A stretch of 64,000 nucleotides of DNA from Actinomycetales bacterium (GTDB taxonomy: Bacteria; Actinomycetota; Actinomycetes; S36-B12), in the NCBI GenBank assembly GCA_016125355.1, contig WGLX01000004.1:48287-112286 (forward strand), written 5' to 3'. Made by a program: the position numbers and the translations under genes. The notes under the pieces were generated by a model. The model searched no databases. It saw only the letters and a list, made by a program, of their open reading frames with translations, and had not been told where the DNA came from. The first letter of the stretch is position 1, and each line of letters begins with the position of its first letter. Positions 44,193-52,368 of this stretch are shown here, in pieces.

Positions 44193-45595
44193 TGATCGCT
44201 CTCGCTCTCGGCATCCATGACGGCCTGAGCGATGCCCCGTGGTCGTCCCGCACGGACCCACAGGGCGTAGAGCAGGCCGGCGATTCCGAGGGCGGCGGCC
44301 AGCGACACCGTCGGATACCCGCGCAGGAGGTTGATGAACAGGGTGAAGGCGATGACGACGGCGCCCCCGATGCTCAGCGTCATCGCCCACGGCCGGTGCT
44401 CCTGCCACTCGAAGCGGGCCATGGCGACCAGGCCGACAAGGAAGCTCACGAAGACGGACACCGCGTAGAACAGCACCAGCTCCTGGTCCTGCGCACCGGC
44501 GATCACCACAGCGCCGACCGAGACGAGCAGGAAGACGGCGACCGCCCAGTACGGCGTGTGGTGGCGGTTCGCGGCCCCCATGCGATGGTGAAGGATCCCC
44601 GTCTCATGGCCCTCCGGATGAGTGCGTCGGGCCAGCGCCTTGAGCAGGCCGGGGCCGGCCTGGAACGACGAACTGGCCGCGGCCAGGAGCAGCAGCGCGG
44701 TCATCACCTGGAAGATGGCGTAGAGGCGATGGCCCACCGACGCCTGGGCGATCTCGGCGATCTGCGTCGACTCCGGCGGCGGGATCCCGATGCCGAGGCG
44801 CACGGCGACGACCGTGAGGCCGAGGGTCAGGGTGCCGACGATGCCGAGGGTCAGCCAGAGCGTGATTCGACCGAAGCGCCGCCGTCCGGCGTCGTCCAGC
44901 TGCCCGAGCTGCGCGATGGCCGACGACGGTGCCTCGACACCGGTGGCCAGGGCCATGGCCACCGGGAAGGCGAGCAGGATGGCGACCGTCGCGGGATGTC
45001 CGGTGCCCGGCGACGGTGTCGACGGCGCCGCCTCCGCGGTGAGCCCACCTGTGAGGATCAGGGCGCTCACGGCCACGAAGGCGATCGTCATCGCCGCGAA
45101 GACGGCGCGGCCCAGGTGCCCGAACCACGTCAGGGCGGCGACGGCGATCACCACGACGACGGCCAGCGGCACGCGCCACGGCGCCAACGAGGGGAGATAG
45201 GCGATCACGGCGGACGCGGCCGCTGACACGCTGATCGCGATGGTGAGCACGAAGTCCACGATCAGCGCCCCGATGGGGATGAAGGCCCAGGCCTCGCCGA
45301 ACGCTGAGCCCGCTGCCGCTGCCGCGCCACCGCCTTCGGGGAAGCGCGCGACCAGCTGGTGGTAGTTGGCGATGACCACCGCCACGACCGCGACCACCAG
45401 GGCCATCGTCGGCAGGAGCAGCGACAGGTCCCCGCCGAGCGCGCGCAGTGCGGCCTCGATGGCGTAGGCCACGGACGACACCGGGTCCGCCATGACGGCG
45501 AAGGCGAAGGCGATGAGAAGAGCGGGACGGCTGTAGAGGAGGGCCCGGGTGCGACGGTTCGACGAGGGCGCCGATGTCGTGGCAGGGCGATCCAA
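44189..45595 (-). CDS. APC-superfamily permease
   Basis: A 468-aa transporter with about twelve helices: ALLIAFAFAVMADPVSSVAYAIEAAL, RFPEGGGAAAAAGSAFGE, a VEAPSSAIAQLGQLDD segment and a late DQELVLFYAVSVFVSFLV helix. A short acidic tail ends the protein (DAESESDH). The start chosen is a TTG at 45595 with GGAGG 7 nt before it; the frame is open further upstream. Substrate unknown; amino acid or K+ would fit the family. Convergent with the DUF4386 gene (4-nt overlap). Confidence 0.75.
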   Translation of the reverse strand: MDRPATTSAPSSNRRTRALLYSRPALLIAFAFAVMADPVSSVAYAIEAALRALGGDLSLLLPTMALVVAVVAVVIANYHQLVARFPEGGGAAAAAGSAFGEAWAFIPIGALIVDFVLTIAISVSAAASAVIAYLPSLAPWRVPLAVVVVIAVAALTWFGHLGRAVFAAMTIAFVAVSALILTGGLTAEAAPSTPSPGTGHPATVAILLAFPVAMALATGVEAPSSAIAQLGQLDDAGRRRFGRITLWLTLGIVGTLTLGLTVVAVRLGIGIPPPESTQIAEIAQASVGHRLYAIFQVMTALLLLAAASSSFQAGPGLLKALARRTHPEGHETGILHHRMGAANRHHTPYWAVAVFLLVSVGAVVIAGAQDQELVLFYAVSVFVSFLVGLVAMARFEWQEHRPWAMTLSIGGAVVIAFTLFINLLRGYPTVSLAAALGIAGLLYALWVRAGRPRGIAQAVMDAESESDH

Positions 45596-45702
45596 GATCA
45601 ATCCTCCAACGGTCGGACCCGTGCCGACCAGTCTTCCCGGCTCACCGGCCACGACTGTACGCCAGCCCGAAGCCCCTTCATTCCCTGCCCTCGGGTGCAA
45701 GG

Positions 45703-47100
45703 ATGCAGCGCGTGACGGCGCAGCGCAGACTCGGCCGCGGCACGTACATCGGGTACGCGAGCGGATCACTCGCGACCGGCACGTTCGGGACGGTGCCGGG
45801 GCTGCTCCTCCTGTACTTCCTCACCGACACGCTCGGCGTCGCAGCCGGCGTCGCCAGCGTGGCGGTGCTGCTGCCCAAGCTCTGGGACGTGGTCTGGAAC
45901 CCGCTGGTCGGCGGCTGGTCCGATCGCACCCACACCCGATGGGGCGCGCGTCGCCCATGGATGCTCGCCGGCGGGCTGCTCCTGCCCGTGGCCTTCATCG
46001 CCATGTTCGCCGCTCCCGCGAATCTCTCGCCGTCGGGAGCGGCGACCTGGACCGGCATCAGCTTCCTGATCGCGGCCGCCGCCTACGCGCTGTTCCAAGT
46101 GCCGTATGTGTCAATGCCGGCCGAGATGACCGACGACTACGCGGAGCGGACCACGATCGTGTCCTACCGGATCGTCGCGCTCACCGTGGGGATCCTCGCG
46201 GCCGGTGCAGTGGCCCCGCTGATCGTCACGTGGGCAGGCGATGGACGGACCGGCTACCTGGTCATGGTCATCGCCATCGCGGTCTTCATGGGCCTGAGCA
46301 TGATCGGGGCGGTGTTCGGCACGCGGCGTGCCCCGCGGACGACCCGACCGTCAGGAGCCGGCTCGCTGATCACGGCGATCGCCGTCGCACGCCGCAATCC
46401 GTGGTTCTTGCGCCTGTGGGGCACCTTCGTCGTCCAGGCGCTGGCGACGGCGGCGACGCTCGCCGCCATCCCCTACTTCGCCACCTACATCCTCGGCGAC
46501 GAGGGGGCGACGACGCTGCTGTTCGCCGGCCTCGTCGCCCCGGCCATCCTCGTGATGCCGCTGTGGACGAGGTACGGCCACCGCGTAGGGAAGAAGCGCG
46601 CCTACGTGGCCGCCTCCGTCCTGTACGCGATGGCCAGCCTGCTCCTGGTGGCCGGCAGGGTCCTGCCGACCGTGGGCGTCCTGCTGCTGGTCGTCCTCGC
46701 CGGCATCGGCTACTCCGGAATGCAGCTGTTCCCGCTCGCGATGCTGCCCGACACCGTCGAGGCCGATGAGGCCCGCGCCGGTGTGCGCCGATCCGGCCTC
46801 CTTACCGGCCTGTGGACCGCGGGCGAGACGGGCTCCTTCGCCCTCGGCCCGGCGCTCGTCGGCGTGGTCCTCGCCCTCGCGGGGTTCCTCTCCAGCGAGT
46901 CCGGGCAGTCCGTGAGCCAGCCCTCGAGGGCCATCGTCGGCATCCTGGTCTCCTTCTCCGTGCTGCCTGCCATCGCGATGGGCCTGTCCCTGCTGGTGCT
47001 GCGTCGCTACGACCTCTCCGCGGAGCGTCTCGCGGCGGTCGTCGAAGCGGCTGGCACCGGCACGGGCATCTCCCTTCCCGACCACGCACCCGACTCCTGA
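45703..47100 (+). CDS. GPH-type MFS transporter (sugar:cation symporter-like)
   Basis: A 465-aa 12-helix transporter. GYASGSLATGTFGTVPGLLLLYFLTD, WDVVWNPLVGGWSDRTHTRWGARRPWM and VPYVSMPAEMTDDYAERT are signatures of the glycoside-pentoside-hexuronide (MelB-like) group. A GTG at 45712, better placed behind AAGGA, could be the true start instead of ATG 45703. A PLP-enzyme gene follows 15 nt downstream with its own GGAGGG site, making a likely two-gene operon. The substrate might not be a sugar in this setting. Confidence 0.75.
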   Translation: MQRVTAQRRLGRGTYIGYASGSLATGTFGTVPGLLLLYFLTDTLGVAAGVASVAVLLPKLWDVVWNPLVGGWSDRTHTRWGARRPWMLAGGLLLPVAFIAMFAAPANLSPSGAATWTGISFLIAAAAYALFQVPYVSMPAEMTDDYAERTTIVSYRIVALTVGILAAGAVAPLIVTWAGDGRTGYLVMVIAIAVFMGLSMIGAVFGTRRAPRTTRPSGAGSLITAIAVARRNPWFLRLWGTFVVQALATAATLAAIPYFATYILGDEGATTLLFAGLVAPAILVMPLWTRYGHRVGKKRAYVAASVLYAMASLLLVAGRVLPTVGVLLLVVLAGIGYSGMQLFPLAMLPDTVEADEARAGVRRSGLLTGLWTAGETGSFALGPALVGVVLALAGFLSSESGQSVSQPSRAIVGILVSFSVLPAIAMGLSLLVLRRYDLSAERLAAVVEAAGTGTGISLPDHAPDS

Positions 47101-47115
47101 CCACGGAGGGATCCG

Positions 47116-48573
47116 ATGACACTGAACGAGAACGGGCGATCCCCAGGTGACGTCCTGAGCGACCTCGAGGCCCGCCACGCGCCGGACGTACCGACCCACG
47201 GCGGACGAACGTGGGCCTATGTCTACGACTCGGGGCTGCCCGATCTCGACCTCACCATGGACGCAGCGCGATCGATGTACACGGCCGTGAACGGCCTCGA
47301 TCCCACGGTCTTCTCCTCGATCGTGGGGCTGGAGAACCAGGTCGTGGGCAGCGTCCTCGACCTCACCCAGGCGCCGCCCGACGCCGTGGGCACGTTCACG
47401 TCGGGAGGCACGGAGTCGTGCATGCTGGCCGTCAAGGCAGCGCGCGACGCGCGACCCGGCATCGCCCGCCCCAACCTCGTCGCTCCGGTGACGGTGCATG
47501 CCGCATTCGTGAAGGGCTGCGAGTACTTCGGGCTCGATATCCGACTCGTCCCGGTGGATCCCGTCACCTTCCGTGCGGACCCGGAGGCCATGGCGGCGGC
47601 GATGGATGAAAGCACCGTGCTGGTGGTCTGCTCGGCGGTGTCCTACGCGCACGGGGTCTGCGACCCCGTGCCCGAGATAGCCCGCACGTCCGCGGAGCGC
47701 GGCATCCCGTGCCACGTCGACGGGTGCATCGGCGGCTGGGTGCTCGGATGGTGGAGACGGATCGGCCTCCCGGTGCCGGAGTGGGACTTCGCGGTCGATG
47801 GCGTGACCTCGATCTCGGTGGACCTGCACAAGTACGCGTACGCGTCCAAGGGCGCGTCGACCCTCCTCTTCCGAGACGCCGAGCTGCGGCGCGCGTCGTA
47901 CTTCGCGTCCGCCGACTGGCCCGGCTACGCGATGATCAACACGACGATGCAGTCGACGAAATCCGCCGGTCCGCTCGCCGCGTCATGGGCCGCCTTCGAG
48001 TACCTGGGCGCCGACGGATACGCCCGGCTCGCGCAGCGCACGCGCGCGGCCACGGACGCGCTGGTCGCCGGACTCCCCGCCATTCCCGGGCTTCGCCTGC
48101 TGGGCTCGCCCGATGCCTCGCTGGTGGCGGTCGCCAGCGACGACCCGCGCGTCGACGTCTTCGTCGTCGCCGACGAGATGCGCGAGCGCGGCTGGTACCT
48201 CCAGCCGCAGTTCGCCTACGTGGGCCTCCCCCGCAATCTCCACCTCACGGTGACCGCCGCGAGCCTCGACAACGTCGAGCCGCTCCTCTCCGACCTGGCC
48301 GAGTCCGTGGCAGCAGCACGGATCGCACCCTCGGCAGAGCCGGCGCCCGAGCTGGTCGAGGTGGCTCGTTCTCTCGACCCGTCCACGCTCACGCGTGAGG
48401 AGTTCGCGGGCCTGCTGGCCTTCGCGGGCCTGGATCCCGCAGCCGTGGTCGGCGGCGGACTGCCGATGCGCATGGCGGGGGTCAACCACCTGCTGGAGGT
48501 GATGCCTCCGCGGCTCCGCGAGCGCATCCTGGCCGAGTTCATCGGCCTGCTCTACACGCCCGTGCGGGACTGA
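47116..48573 (+). CDS. PLP-dependent decarboxylase/sphingosine-1-phosphate-lyase-like protein
   Basis: A 485-aa fold-type-I PLP enzyme: TFTSGGTESCMLAVKAARD (phosphate-binding Ser region), SYAHGVCDPV, HVDGCIGGW (Asp pairing with the ring N) and the Schiff-base lysine in SVDLHKYAYASKG. The overall pattern matches group II decarboxylases and sphingosine-1-phosphate lyases. The C-terminal 80 residues (DPSTLTREEFAGLLAFAGL...) are helical and unassigned. The reaction is decarboxylation or C-C cleavage of an amino compound, possibly imported by the upstream transporter. Confidence 0.75.
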   Translation: MTLNENGRSPGDVLSDLEARHAPDVPTHGGRTWAYVYDSGLPDLDLTMDAARSMYTAVNGLDPTVFSSIVGLENQVVGSVLDLTQAPPDAVGTFTSGGTESCMLAVKAARDARPGIARPNLVAPVTVHAAFVKGCEYFGLDIRLVPVDPVTFRADPEAMAAAMDESTVLVVCSAVSYAHGVCDPVPEIARTSAERGIPCHVDGCIGGWVLGWWRRIGLPVPEWDFAVDGVTSISVDLHKYAYASKGASTLLFRDAELRRASYFASADWPGYAMINTTMQSTKSAGPLAASWAAFEYLGADGYARLAQRTRAATDALVAGLPAIPGLRLLGSPDASLVAVASDDPRVDVFVVADEMRERGWYLQPQFAYVGLPRNLHLTVTAASLDNVEPLLSDLAESVAAARIAPSAEPAPELVEVARSLDPSTLTREEFAGLLAFAGLDPAAVVGGGLPMRMAGVNHLLEVMPPRLRERILAEFIGLLYTPVRD

Positions 48574-48606
48574 CGCCGGCCCGGATCAGGTCGGTCGACT
48601 CCTGTC

Positions 48607-48625
48607 GGCTCAGGTGGGGCTCAGG
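48607..48625 (+). promoter_or_regulatory. Two 8-bp direct repeats GGCTCAGG spaced by 3 nt
   Basis: GGCTCAGG at 48607-48614 and again at 48618-48625, period 11 nt, 22 nt before the GTG start of the DoxX-Rieske gene. Eight-bp direct repeats separated by three bases are the arrangement reported for OmpR-family regulators such as mycobacterial MprA. The regulator is not identified. Confidence 0.4.
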
Positions 48626-48647
48626 CTGGGTGTGATCTCCTCGCTGC

Positions 48648-49730
48648 GTGTCCAAGGCCACCGTCGCGACGAGACCTGCCCGCAGAACGACTCCCGCCCC
48701 GACCCCGCCTCGGGACATCTGGCTCCGGCGGATGACCGAGGTCGGCTGGGTCCTGCTGCCCCTGCGCCTGTTCCTCGGCATCACCATGATCTACGCCGGG
48801 CTCCTCAAGTTCTTCGACCCGGCCTTCCTGGACCCCACCTCCCCGAACGGTGTCCGCAGCCAGATGCTGGCGGCGGCGCCCGGGAGCCCCATCGGGCCTC
48901 TCGTGACCTTCTCGGCGGACCATGCTGCGCTGTTCGGGCTGACGATCGCCATGGGCGAGCTGCTCGTGGGCCTGGGCGTCCTCCTCGGACTGTGGACGCG
49001 CATCGCGGCCCTCGGCGGGCTGCTCCTGAGCCTGTCGTTCTTCCTCACCGTGAGCTGGGGGACGTCCCCCTACTTCTTCGGCCCGGACATTGTGTTCGTG
49101 TTCGCCTTCACTCCCCTGATCATCGGCGGCGATGGCGGCCTGTACTCGCTGCAGGTGGTGATCCGCGACGCCACACGGCGCCGCATGCGCCTGGCGGTAC
49201 CGCCGCCGGCCGATGAGTCGGCCCACGTCGCCCTGGAGGTAGAGCGCCGCACCCTGCTCCGTACCGGAGTGGTGGCGGGCGGCATCGCGGTAGGGGCCGC
49301 GCTCCTGGGCGGCGTGGGCCGGCTGACCGCCTCGGCGCGGCAGGGCGACGCCACAGCAGCGGCTCCCACCATGCCGGCCGGCACCACGACCACCACGACG
49401 ACCACGACGGGCGGAGGAACGGCGAACGGTGTCAAGCTCGGGAAGGCCTCGTCCGTCCCGGTGGGCGGCGTGAAGGCCTTCACCGATCCGACGACGGGCG
49501 ATCCCGCCTACCTGCTGCAGCCGAAGGCCGGCACGTACCTCGCCTACAGCGCGGTGTGCACACACCAGGGATGCACCGTCGGCTTCGACCAGCCCAGCGG
49601 GCAGTTCGCCTGCCCGTGCCACGGCGCGCGATTCGACGCCTCGAACGGAGACGCGGTGCGCGGCCCGGCGCGCCAGCCGCTGCGCAAGATCAACGTCACC
49701 GAGTCCAACGGCGTTCTCTACGCCGTGTGA
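48648..49730 (+). CDS. DoxX-Rieske iron-sulfur fusion protein with internal Tat-like motif
   Basis: A 360-aa protein. Residues about 30-172 form a DoxX/SURF4-like four-helix membrane domain (LRLFLGITMIYAGLLKFFDP). ERRTLLRTGVVAGGIAVGAAL (199-218) resembles a twin-arginine segment. A linker with nine Thr in a row (246-254) follows. The C-terminal domain (about 262-360) is Rieske: cluster ligands C304, H306, C322 and H325, plus disulfide cysteines C309 and C324. This suggests a membrane-anchored, externally located electron carrier whose [2Fe-2S] domain is exported folded via Tat. GTG start at 48648. The small lipoprotein follows 20 nt downstream. Confidence 0.8.
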   Translation: MSKATVATRPARRTTPAPTPPRDIWLRRMTEVGWVLLPLRLFLGITMIYAGLLKFFDPAFLDPTSPNGVRSQMLAAAPGSPIGPLVTFSADHAALFGLTIAMGELLVGLGVLLGLWTRIAALGGLLLSLSFFLTVSWGTSPYFFGPDIVFVFAFTPLIIGGDGGLYSLQVVIRDATRRRMRLAVPPPADESAHVALEVERRTLLRTGVVAGGIAVGAALLGGVGRLTASARQGDATAAAPTMPAGTTTTTTTTTGGGTANGVKLGKASSVPVGGVKAFTDPTTGDPAYLLQPKAGTYLAYSAVCTHQGCTVGFDQPSGQFACPCHGARFDASNGDAVRGPARQPLRKINVTESNGVLYAV

Positions 49731-49750
49731 TCACCCAACAAAGGAGAAGG

Positions 49751-49975
49751 ATGAACATCAAGCTCATGTCCGCCGCCGTAGCCGTGCTGACCGTCGGCAC
49801 GCTGGGGCTCGCGGGATGCAGCAGCTCCAGCAGCTCGAGCTCGTCCGATGCCGTGGCCACGACGGCACCGTCGATGGCTCCCTCGATGGCCCCGTCATCG
49901 AGCGCCATGCCGAGCCAGAACGAGGCGACGGAGCCCAGCGCTGAGGCATCGGCAGAGGGGGATACCGCCAACTGA
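49751..49975 (+). CDS. Small Ser-rich lipoprotein
   Basis: A 74-aa protein: N-terminal Lys, hydrophobic stretch and lipobox LAGC, followed by about ten serines, then a low-complexity Ser/Ala/Pro/Met/Glu tail (APSMAPSMAPSSSAMPS). It would be anchored at the outer face of the membrane. No globular domain. AAGGAGAAGG gives a strong ribosome site. It follows the DoxX-Rieske gene and precedes a terminator hairpin, so it likely ends that operon. Confidence 0.65.
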   Translation: MNIKLMSAAVAVLTVGTLGLAGCSSSSSSSSSDAVATTAPSMAPSMAPSSSAMPSQNEATEPSAEASAEGDTAN

Positions 49976-50003
49976 CCGCGTCATCCTGACCCGGCGATGG
50001 TCA

Positions 50004-50050
50004 CGCCCGGGGCACTCGCTTCTCCTTGCCTGAGCGAGCTGCCCCGGGCG
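50004..50050. terminator. Bidirectional terminator hairpin
   Basis: Arm 50004-50020 (CGCCCGGGGCACTCGCT) pairs with 50033-50050 apart from one bulged base, around a 12-nt loop. It lies between the lipoprotein stop (49975) and the convergent MscS stop (50077), where a terminator for both transcripts is expected. No U-tract follows. Confidence 0.65.
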
Positions 50051-50076
50051 TTGCCGTCTCAGGGAGGCGCGCGGCG

Positions 50077-51195
50077 CTAGTCCCCCTGGGAGCCCGGCCG
50101 AATCCCCGGATCCGCGGGGAGATCGGAGATCGCCTCGAGCCGGGTGCGCGGCAGGCCGGCACCCGTCCTCTGCACGTTCGCGACGAGCCCCTCGCGCAGG
50201 TAGCAGCGCAGGCTCCACAGCACGGGGGCCGACGCGGCCGACACGGCTGCGCGAACGCGGACGCGTCCCCCCGTGGCCTCGGTGACCTGGATGGCGGCGG
50301 AGCGCCCATCCCACAGGTCCGTGTCCACCAGGAGGCGATCGAGCTCCTCGCGCATCGCGTCCACCGAGACGGTCCAGTCGAGGTCGAATTCGACGGTGCC
50401 CACCAGGTCGGAGGCGGTGCGGGTCCAGTTCTCGAAGGGGGTGCTGGTGAAGTACGTCGACGGAAGGATCATGCGGCGGTCGTCCCAGATGCGCACCACG
50501 ACGTAGGTGAGCGTGATCTCCTCGATCCGCCCGTACTCCCCTTCCACGATGACGACGTCATCCACGCGGATCGCGTCGGCGAAGGCCACCTGGAGCCCGG
50601 CGAAGACATTCGCGAGGGAGGACTGGGCGGCGATGCCCGCGACGATCGCCGCGAGGCCGGCGGACGCCAGGATCGATGCTCCCAGAGCGCGCATCCCGGG
50701 GAAGGACAGCAGGATCGCGGCCACCGCGACGATCACGATGATCGCGATGGCGAGCCGCTCGAGGATCTGCACCTGCGTGTGCACCCGCCGGGCATGGCGG
50801 TTGTCGGCCACGTCGATCGGGATCCGGGCGGTGATGCCGTCCTGGATCGAGCGCGTGACCTCGATGAGCAGCCATGCGGCTGCGACCACGACCGCGATGA
50901 AAATGAACTCCCAGAGGAGGCCGTCGGCCGGCCGGCCGATGGTCGCCTTGATGCCGACCCAGACACCGATGGTGATCAGCAGCAGGCGAAGGGGCCACGT
51001 GACGCGCTCGCTCAGGCTGGCGAGCAGCGCCCACCGGCCGCCGGAGGCACGCATGATCCTTCGCAGCACGGCGGCGGCGACGAGGGCCGCGACCACGCCG
51101 AGGACGACGGCCGCCGCCGGGACGACATATCGGGACACCACCTCCGTGGCGTCGGATGGGACGAGGGCGGCGGCGTGCAGGTTCTCGGTGGCCAT
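50077..51195 (-). CDS. Mechanosensitive ion channel (MscS family)
   Basis: A 372-aa channel protein: four or so N-terminal helices, then the MscS pore-lining helix region (LGASILASAGLAAIVAGIAAQSSLANVFAGLQVAFADAIRVDDVV) and the beta domain with VVVRIWDDRRMILPSTYFTSTPFENWTR. The G/A-rich pore helix is characteristic. It releases solutes on hypo-osmotic shock. The start at 51195 has a GAGGGG site; the longer frame upstream is not protein-like. Confidence 0.85.
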   Translation of the reverse strand: MATENLHAAALVPSDATEVVSRYVVPAAAVVLGVVAALVAAAVLRRIMRASGGRWALLASLSERVTWPLRLLLITIGVWVGIKATIGRPADGLLWEFIFIAVVVAAAWLLIEVTRSIQDGITARIPIDVADNRHARRVHTQVQILERLAIAIIVIVAVAAILLSFPGMRALGASILASAGLAAIVAGIAAQSSLANVFAGLQVAFADAIRVDDVVIVEGEYGRIEEITLTYVVVRIWDDRRMILPSTYFTSTPFENWTRTASDLVGTVEFDLDWTVSVDAMREELDRLLVDTDLWDGRSAAIQVTEATGGRVRVRAAVSAASAPVLWSLRCYLREGLVANVQRTGAGLPRTRLEAISDLPADPGIRPGSQGD

Positions 51196-51287
51196 CCCCT
51201 CGAGGCTACGTGAGCGGGCGACGGCTGCGCCACGACCCCCGTACTGCCGACCCATGGCAGCATGTGGCCGCGAGGTCAGGAGGCCGC

Positions 51288-51772
51288 ATGAGGATCGCCA
51301 TCGTGGGGTCCGGCCGCGTCGGCCAGGCCCTCGGACGCTGCTGGGCCGACACCGGCCACGAGGTCGTGTTTGGCGTGCGGGACCCCGAGGATCCGAAGCA
51401 CTCGGGGCTCGGTGACAGGGCCGCGCCGGCTGAGGCCGTGTCCGGTGCGGACGCCGTCCTCGTAGCGCTCCCCTGGACCGCGACTGGGTGGGCAGCACCC
51501 GCGTGGTGAAGGCCTTCAACACCACCGGGTCGGAGAACATGACCGACCCCGACTATTCCGGCCAGCGGCCGGTCATGCTCGTGGCCGGGGACGACGCCGC
51601 CGCCAAAGGACTGACGATGGACCTCGCCGAGGGGATCGGGTTCGACGCCGTGGACGCCGGCCCCCTCGCCGCGGCGCGCGATCTCGAGCACCTGGCGATG
51701 CTCTGGATACGGCTCGCCTACTCCCTCGGCAACGGGCCCGACATCGCGTTCAGCCTGCTTCGCCGGGGGTGA
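51288..51772 (+). pseudogene. NADPH-dependent F420-reductase-like gene disrupted by an internal deletion/frameshift
   Basis: The first frame encodes an intact Rossmann start (MRIAIVGSGRVGQALGRCW, GHEVVFGVRDP, then SGADAVLVALPW) and stops at 51507-51509. The rest of the family fold continues in another frame from about 51484: TRVVKAFNTTGSENM, RPVMLVAGDD, DAGPLAAARDLEHLAML. Roughly 45-50 residues normally lying between the LPW strand and RVVKAFN are absent. The junction is near 51474-51484. The remnant is thus probably non-functional. The parent family includes F420H2:NADP oxidoreductases and related NAD(P)-binding proteins. Confidence 0.75.
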
Positions 51773-52364
51773 CGCGAGCGGCCAGCACCAGGCCGGCCGA
51801 CCATCCCGGGGCCCTCCCGCGGACGGGGGGAACGACCGCACCGACGTCGATCCCGCTGCGGGCGAGCAGCCACGCGACCAGGGAGTTGGAGTTCCGCATG
51901 TCGCCGGTCCTGAGCTCGTCCCGTCCCCAGGTGGCCATGGGGACCTGCGGTGCCAGATCGAGGATCCGGCGGACCTGCTCACGCTGCGTCGTGACGCGCC
52001 GGGGGCCGTCCACCGCGAAGGCGAGGTCGGGGATCACGCCGTCCCGCCAGCAGCGCACCTGGTACCGGAAGATGCGGGAACGACCCAGCCATCGGAACGC
52101 GACAGGCCCTGTTCCGACGATGTCGGCGGCAGCGCTGCCGGAGCCCCAGGCCGGCGCCATCTCGATGACGTAGCGGTCGCCGTCAAGGTGGAGGACGAGG
52201 CCCGCGTGGTAGAGATCGCAGCGGGGTCGGCCCTGCATCGTGGCCGATATCGCCTCGAAGACCAGGCCGTTCCAGCGGACCACCGGCACCCTCGAACCCG
52301 CACCGAGGGGGATCCAGTACAGGTCGGCCCACGCACGTACCCCACCGTCGGACGCCTCGGTCAT
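51750..52364 (-). CDS. Hypothetical protein with LRAT/NlpC-like features
   Basis: A 204-aa cytoplasmic protein. The segment CDLYHAGLVLHLDGDRYVIEMAP (49-71) with its His, and the later MRNSNSLVAWLLARSGID resemble the permuted papain-like (YiiX/LRAT) arrangement of NlpC/P60 relatives. The usual nucleophile Cys in the second motif is replaced by Ser or Asn. Homologues are common hypothetical proteins in actinobacteria. Function unknown. It overlaps the 3' end of the pseudogene by 23 nt on the other strand and starts 4 nt after the MFS gene stop. Confidence 0.6.
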   Translation of the reverse strand: MTEASDGGVRAWADLYWIPLGAGSRVPVVRWNGLVFEAISATMQGRPRCDLYHAGLVLHLDGDRYVIEMAPAWGSGSAAADIVGTGPVAFRWLGRSRIFRYQVRCWRDGVIPDLAFAVDGPRRVTTQREQVRRILDLAPQVPMATWGRDELRTGDMRNSNSLVAWLLARSGIDVGAVVPPVRGRAPGWSAGLVLAARVTPGEAG

Positions 52365-52368
52365 GGTG

